The notes beneath the pieces were generated by a model, which was given only the letters and a program-made list of their open reading frames with translations, was not told where the DNA came from and ran no database searches. A stretch of DNA of 60,651 nt. Source: DASQHW01 sp038209365. Lineage in GTDB: Bacteria > Actinomycetota > Acidimicrobiia > IMCC26256 > PALSA-610. The translations under genes were made by a program, and so were the position numbers. The DNA lies in assembly GCA_038209365.1 (NCBI GenBank), contig JBBQXS010000025.1, forward strand, positions 1 to 60,651. Reading direction: 5' to 3'. Of the stretch, positions 59,212-60,651 are shown piece after piece. How positions within the stretch are numbered: position 1 is the stretch's first letter; each line of letters opens with the position of its first letter.

Positions 59212-60300
59212 ATGTTGCGCGCTCTACGTCGGGTGTCGGTGGCGGGAGTCGTCGCTCTCGCCGTCTTGTTCGGATTCGCACTTCCTGCGTCCGCAAAGGG
59301 CCGCGTCGTGCATGCGGGCGAGTCGATTCAGGCCGCGATCGACGCCGCCGCGCCCGGCGACACGATCATCGTCGGAAGCGGCGTGTATCACGAGAATCTG
59401 TCGATCACGAAGGACGACCTCACGATCATCGGGAGCGGGGCGACCCTGGAGCCGCCGGCGACGCCTGGCGAGTCGACCGTGTGCGACCTGGTCTTCGCCG
59501 ATGACCCGTCACAGGTGCCACCCGCGTCGAACGGCGTCTGCATTGCGGGCGAGGTCGATTTCGACACGTTCCTCGTCACCGATCCGGTCAGCGACACACG
59601 TATCACCGGTCTGCACGTCGACGGGTTTGCGGCGTCGGGCATCATGCAGGTCGGCGGCGAGGACTCGCGCTTCATTCACAACGACTTGAGCGATAACGGC
59701 GAGTACGGCATCTTCGCGTTGTTGTCGACCGGCACGCAGATGATCGCGAACCACGCGTCGGGTAGTGGGGAAGCCGGCCTCTATGTCGGCGACTCGCCGG
59801 ATGCCGACGCGAGGCTCGTTGCCAATGACGTCTCTCACAACCTGTTCGGCATCTTCGTCCGCGACGCGCAGCACCTGAACATCATCGGCAACAGGGTGCA
59901 CGACAACTGCGCTGGCGTGTTCGTCCTCGCCGACGCGCCCGGTCCGGCAGGCGACGCGCGCCTGCGCGGCAACCAAGTCGAGAACAACAACCAGCTGTGC
60001 ACGATCCCCGTGGACGAGGGTGGCGGAACGATCGGCGGCATCGGTATTGCCCTGTCGGGGGCTCACGGCGTCGACATTCGCGGCAACATCGTCACCGGCA
60101 ACACCGCCCCGGCGGGTGTCGGCGACGAGCATGCCGGCATCGCGGTGGTCACCGGCGACGGCGGCACCGTCGCCACCGACAACACGGTCAAAGGCAACAT
60201 CATCAAGGACAACGCCCCGGACATCCTCTGGGACGGCGCCGGGGACAACTCCTTCGGCCACAACCTCTGTGACACGAGCACGCCGGAGGGCCTCTGCTGA
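59212..60300 (+). CDS. Secreted right-handed parallel beta-helix protein
   Basis: A 362-residue exported protein. Signal peptide: basic MLRALRR, hydrophobic VAGVVALAVLFGFALP and cleavage after ASA (residue 28). The mature protein starts with the beta-helix cap HAGESIQAAIDAAAPGDTIIVGSGVYHENLSI, then repeated short turns with NGD, SNNLF, HDN and GNQV motifs (NDLSDNGEYGIFA, NRVHDNCAGVFV, NIVTGNTAP). Such folds bind or cleave polysaccharides, but no catalytic residues are recognisable. An AAAGGGG ribosome-binding site lies about 6 nt before the ATG. Confidence 0.85.
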   Translation: MLRALRRVSVAGVVALAVLFGFALPASAKGRVVHAGESIQAAIDAAAPGDTIIVGSGVYHENLSITKDDLTIIGSGATLEPPATPGESTVCDLVFADDPSQVPPASNGVCIAGEVDFDTFLVTDPVSDTRITGLHVDGFAASGIMQVGGEDSRFIHNDLSDNGEYGIFALLSTGTQMIANHASGSGEAGLYVGDSPDADARLVANDVSHNLFGIFVRDAQHLNIIGNRVHDNCAGVFVLADAPGPAGDARLRGNQVENNNQLCTIPVDEGGGTIGGIGIALSGAHGVDIRGNIVTGNTAPAGVGDEHAGIAVVTGDGGTVATDNTVKGNIIKDNAPDILWDGAGDNSFGHNLCDTSTPEGLC

Positions 60301-60651
60301 CCGAACCGGTACCATGATGTTCCGCCGCGGGCCTACCGCACACGCACCGGCCCGCGGCGGGACCTCTCTCAGCGGGGCCTCTTCACGACGGGCCATCGCA
60401 CAGAGGACATTGACAAGGGGGTGCGTGGCTTCGATCTCGAGGATCGAGGTGGGGGAAGCGAGCCGACGTCGCCGGAACGTCGAAAAAGAGCCGGCAACAC
60501 CAATACACGCCAACAACAACATGGCGATGGCTGCCTGACATAGTCAGTAGCCCGCCCGCATCGGATTCGTCATTCGTCTGAGCGAGGCGTCATCCAGGAT
60601 GGCTCACCGATCGGCAAGGCCTCGGGGCCGACCGGGACATCAAAACGAGGC
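60301..60651. other. Gene-free 3' end with terminator-like hairpin
   Basis: No credible gene is seen in this stretch. A perfect 12-bp inverted repeat, CCGCCGCGGGCC (60322-60333) and GGCCCGCGGCGG (60349-60360) with a 15-nt loop, sits 22 nt after the beta-helix stop and probably terminates that gene. The remainder to the window end has no recognisable RNA, promoter or protein signature; an open frame running across the hairpin to 60538 looks non-coding. Confidence 0.55.

Noticed and set aside
59509..60522. Open frame of 337 codons on the minus strand at the window end
   Set aside because: It crosses the secreted beta-helix gene and a hairpin, and shows no family or start signal.

Overview
The window is a GC-rich stretch with GTG/TTG starts, many leaderless-looking promoters, GTGA/ATGA/TGATG stop-start overlaps, a SARP-family regulator, an MmpL transporter and a Mec-CysO-CysM cysteine module. 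Together these point to an actinobacterium; the mix of genes would fit the Acidimicrobiia, but no rRNA is present to confirm that. Genes are dense and the only long gene-free stretch is the last 350 bases. The first ~103 bases (pyrimidine-rich, ending in a 20-C run) look like a contig-end artefact.

Layout. 112-2076: epoxide hydrolase and a divergent SDR dehydrogenase. 2087-6446 (minus): a tightly coupled four-gene unit (sugar-phosphate nucleotidyltransferase, NahK-like kinase, GNAT acetyltransferase, GH20 hexosaminidase) that reads as an amino-sugar salvage operon, with a divergent HAD phosphatase. 7187-9266 (minus): degenerate OB-fold protein, SCP2-type thiolase and a peroxiredoxin whose peroxidatic position is an in-frame TGA. 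9335-13009: GT-C membrane glycosyltransferase, tRNA-Leu(UAG), TylF-type methyltransferase and sulfotransferase. 13135-18321: RidA remnant, lipoprotein, CopB-type P-ATPase, DUF1232 protein and a two-component system. 18460-26639 (plus): seven overlapping genes encoding a lipoprotein, a LolCDE/MacB-like ABC exporter, a GT-C mannosyltransferase-like protein and two lipoproteins with beta-propeller repeats. 26715-33444: ZIP transporter with a metal-box-like operator, membrane methyltransferase-like protein, SARP regulator and a lipoprotein hydrolase. 33441-47191 (minus): a 17-gene run holding xanthine dehydrogenase-like large subunit, mec, a sigma factor with its partner, cysO, cysM, sua5, murI, an MBL hydrolase, rph, rdgB, two HSL-type esterases, a Cys-rich small protein, a DsbA-family protein with TGA at the first catalytic Cys, and an EamA transporter. 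47278-60300: alcohol dehydrogenase, nitronate monooxygenase, SnoaL/BKACE pair, a Clp_N-HTH protein with a double palindromic operator, EthD protein, a GH29-beta-helix fusion, smpB, MmpL, a DinB-like protein, a His-tailed thioredoxin, an NDH-2-like oxidoreductase and a secreted beta-helix protein.

Most notable result: two independent thiol-redox genes (peroxiredoxin at 7187-7645 and DsbA-like at 34413-35033) carry in-frame TGA exactly where the family has its nucleophilic cysteine, and each TGA is followed at 20-21 nt by a hairpin whose loop begins CGUG. They are best read as selenoproteins with bacterial SECIS elements. The selenocysteine machinery itself is not in the window.
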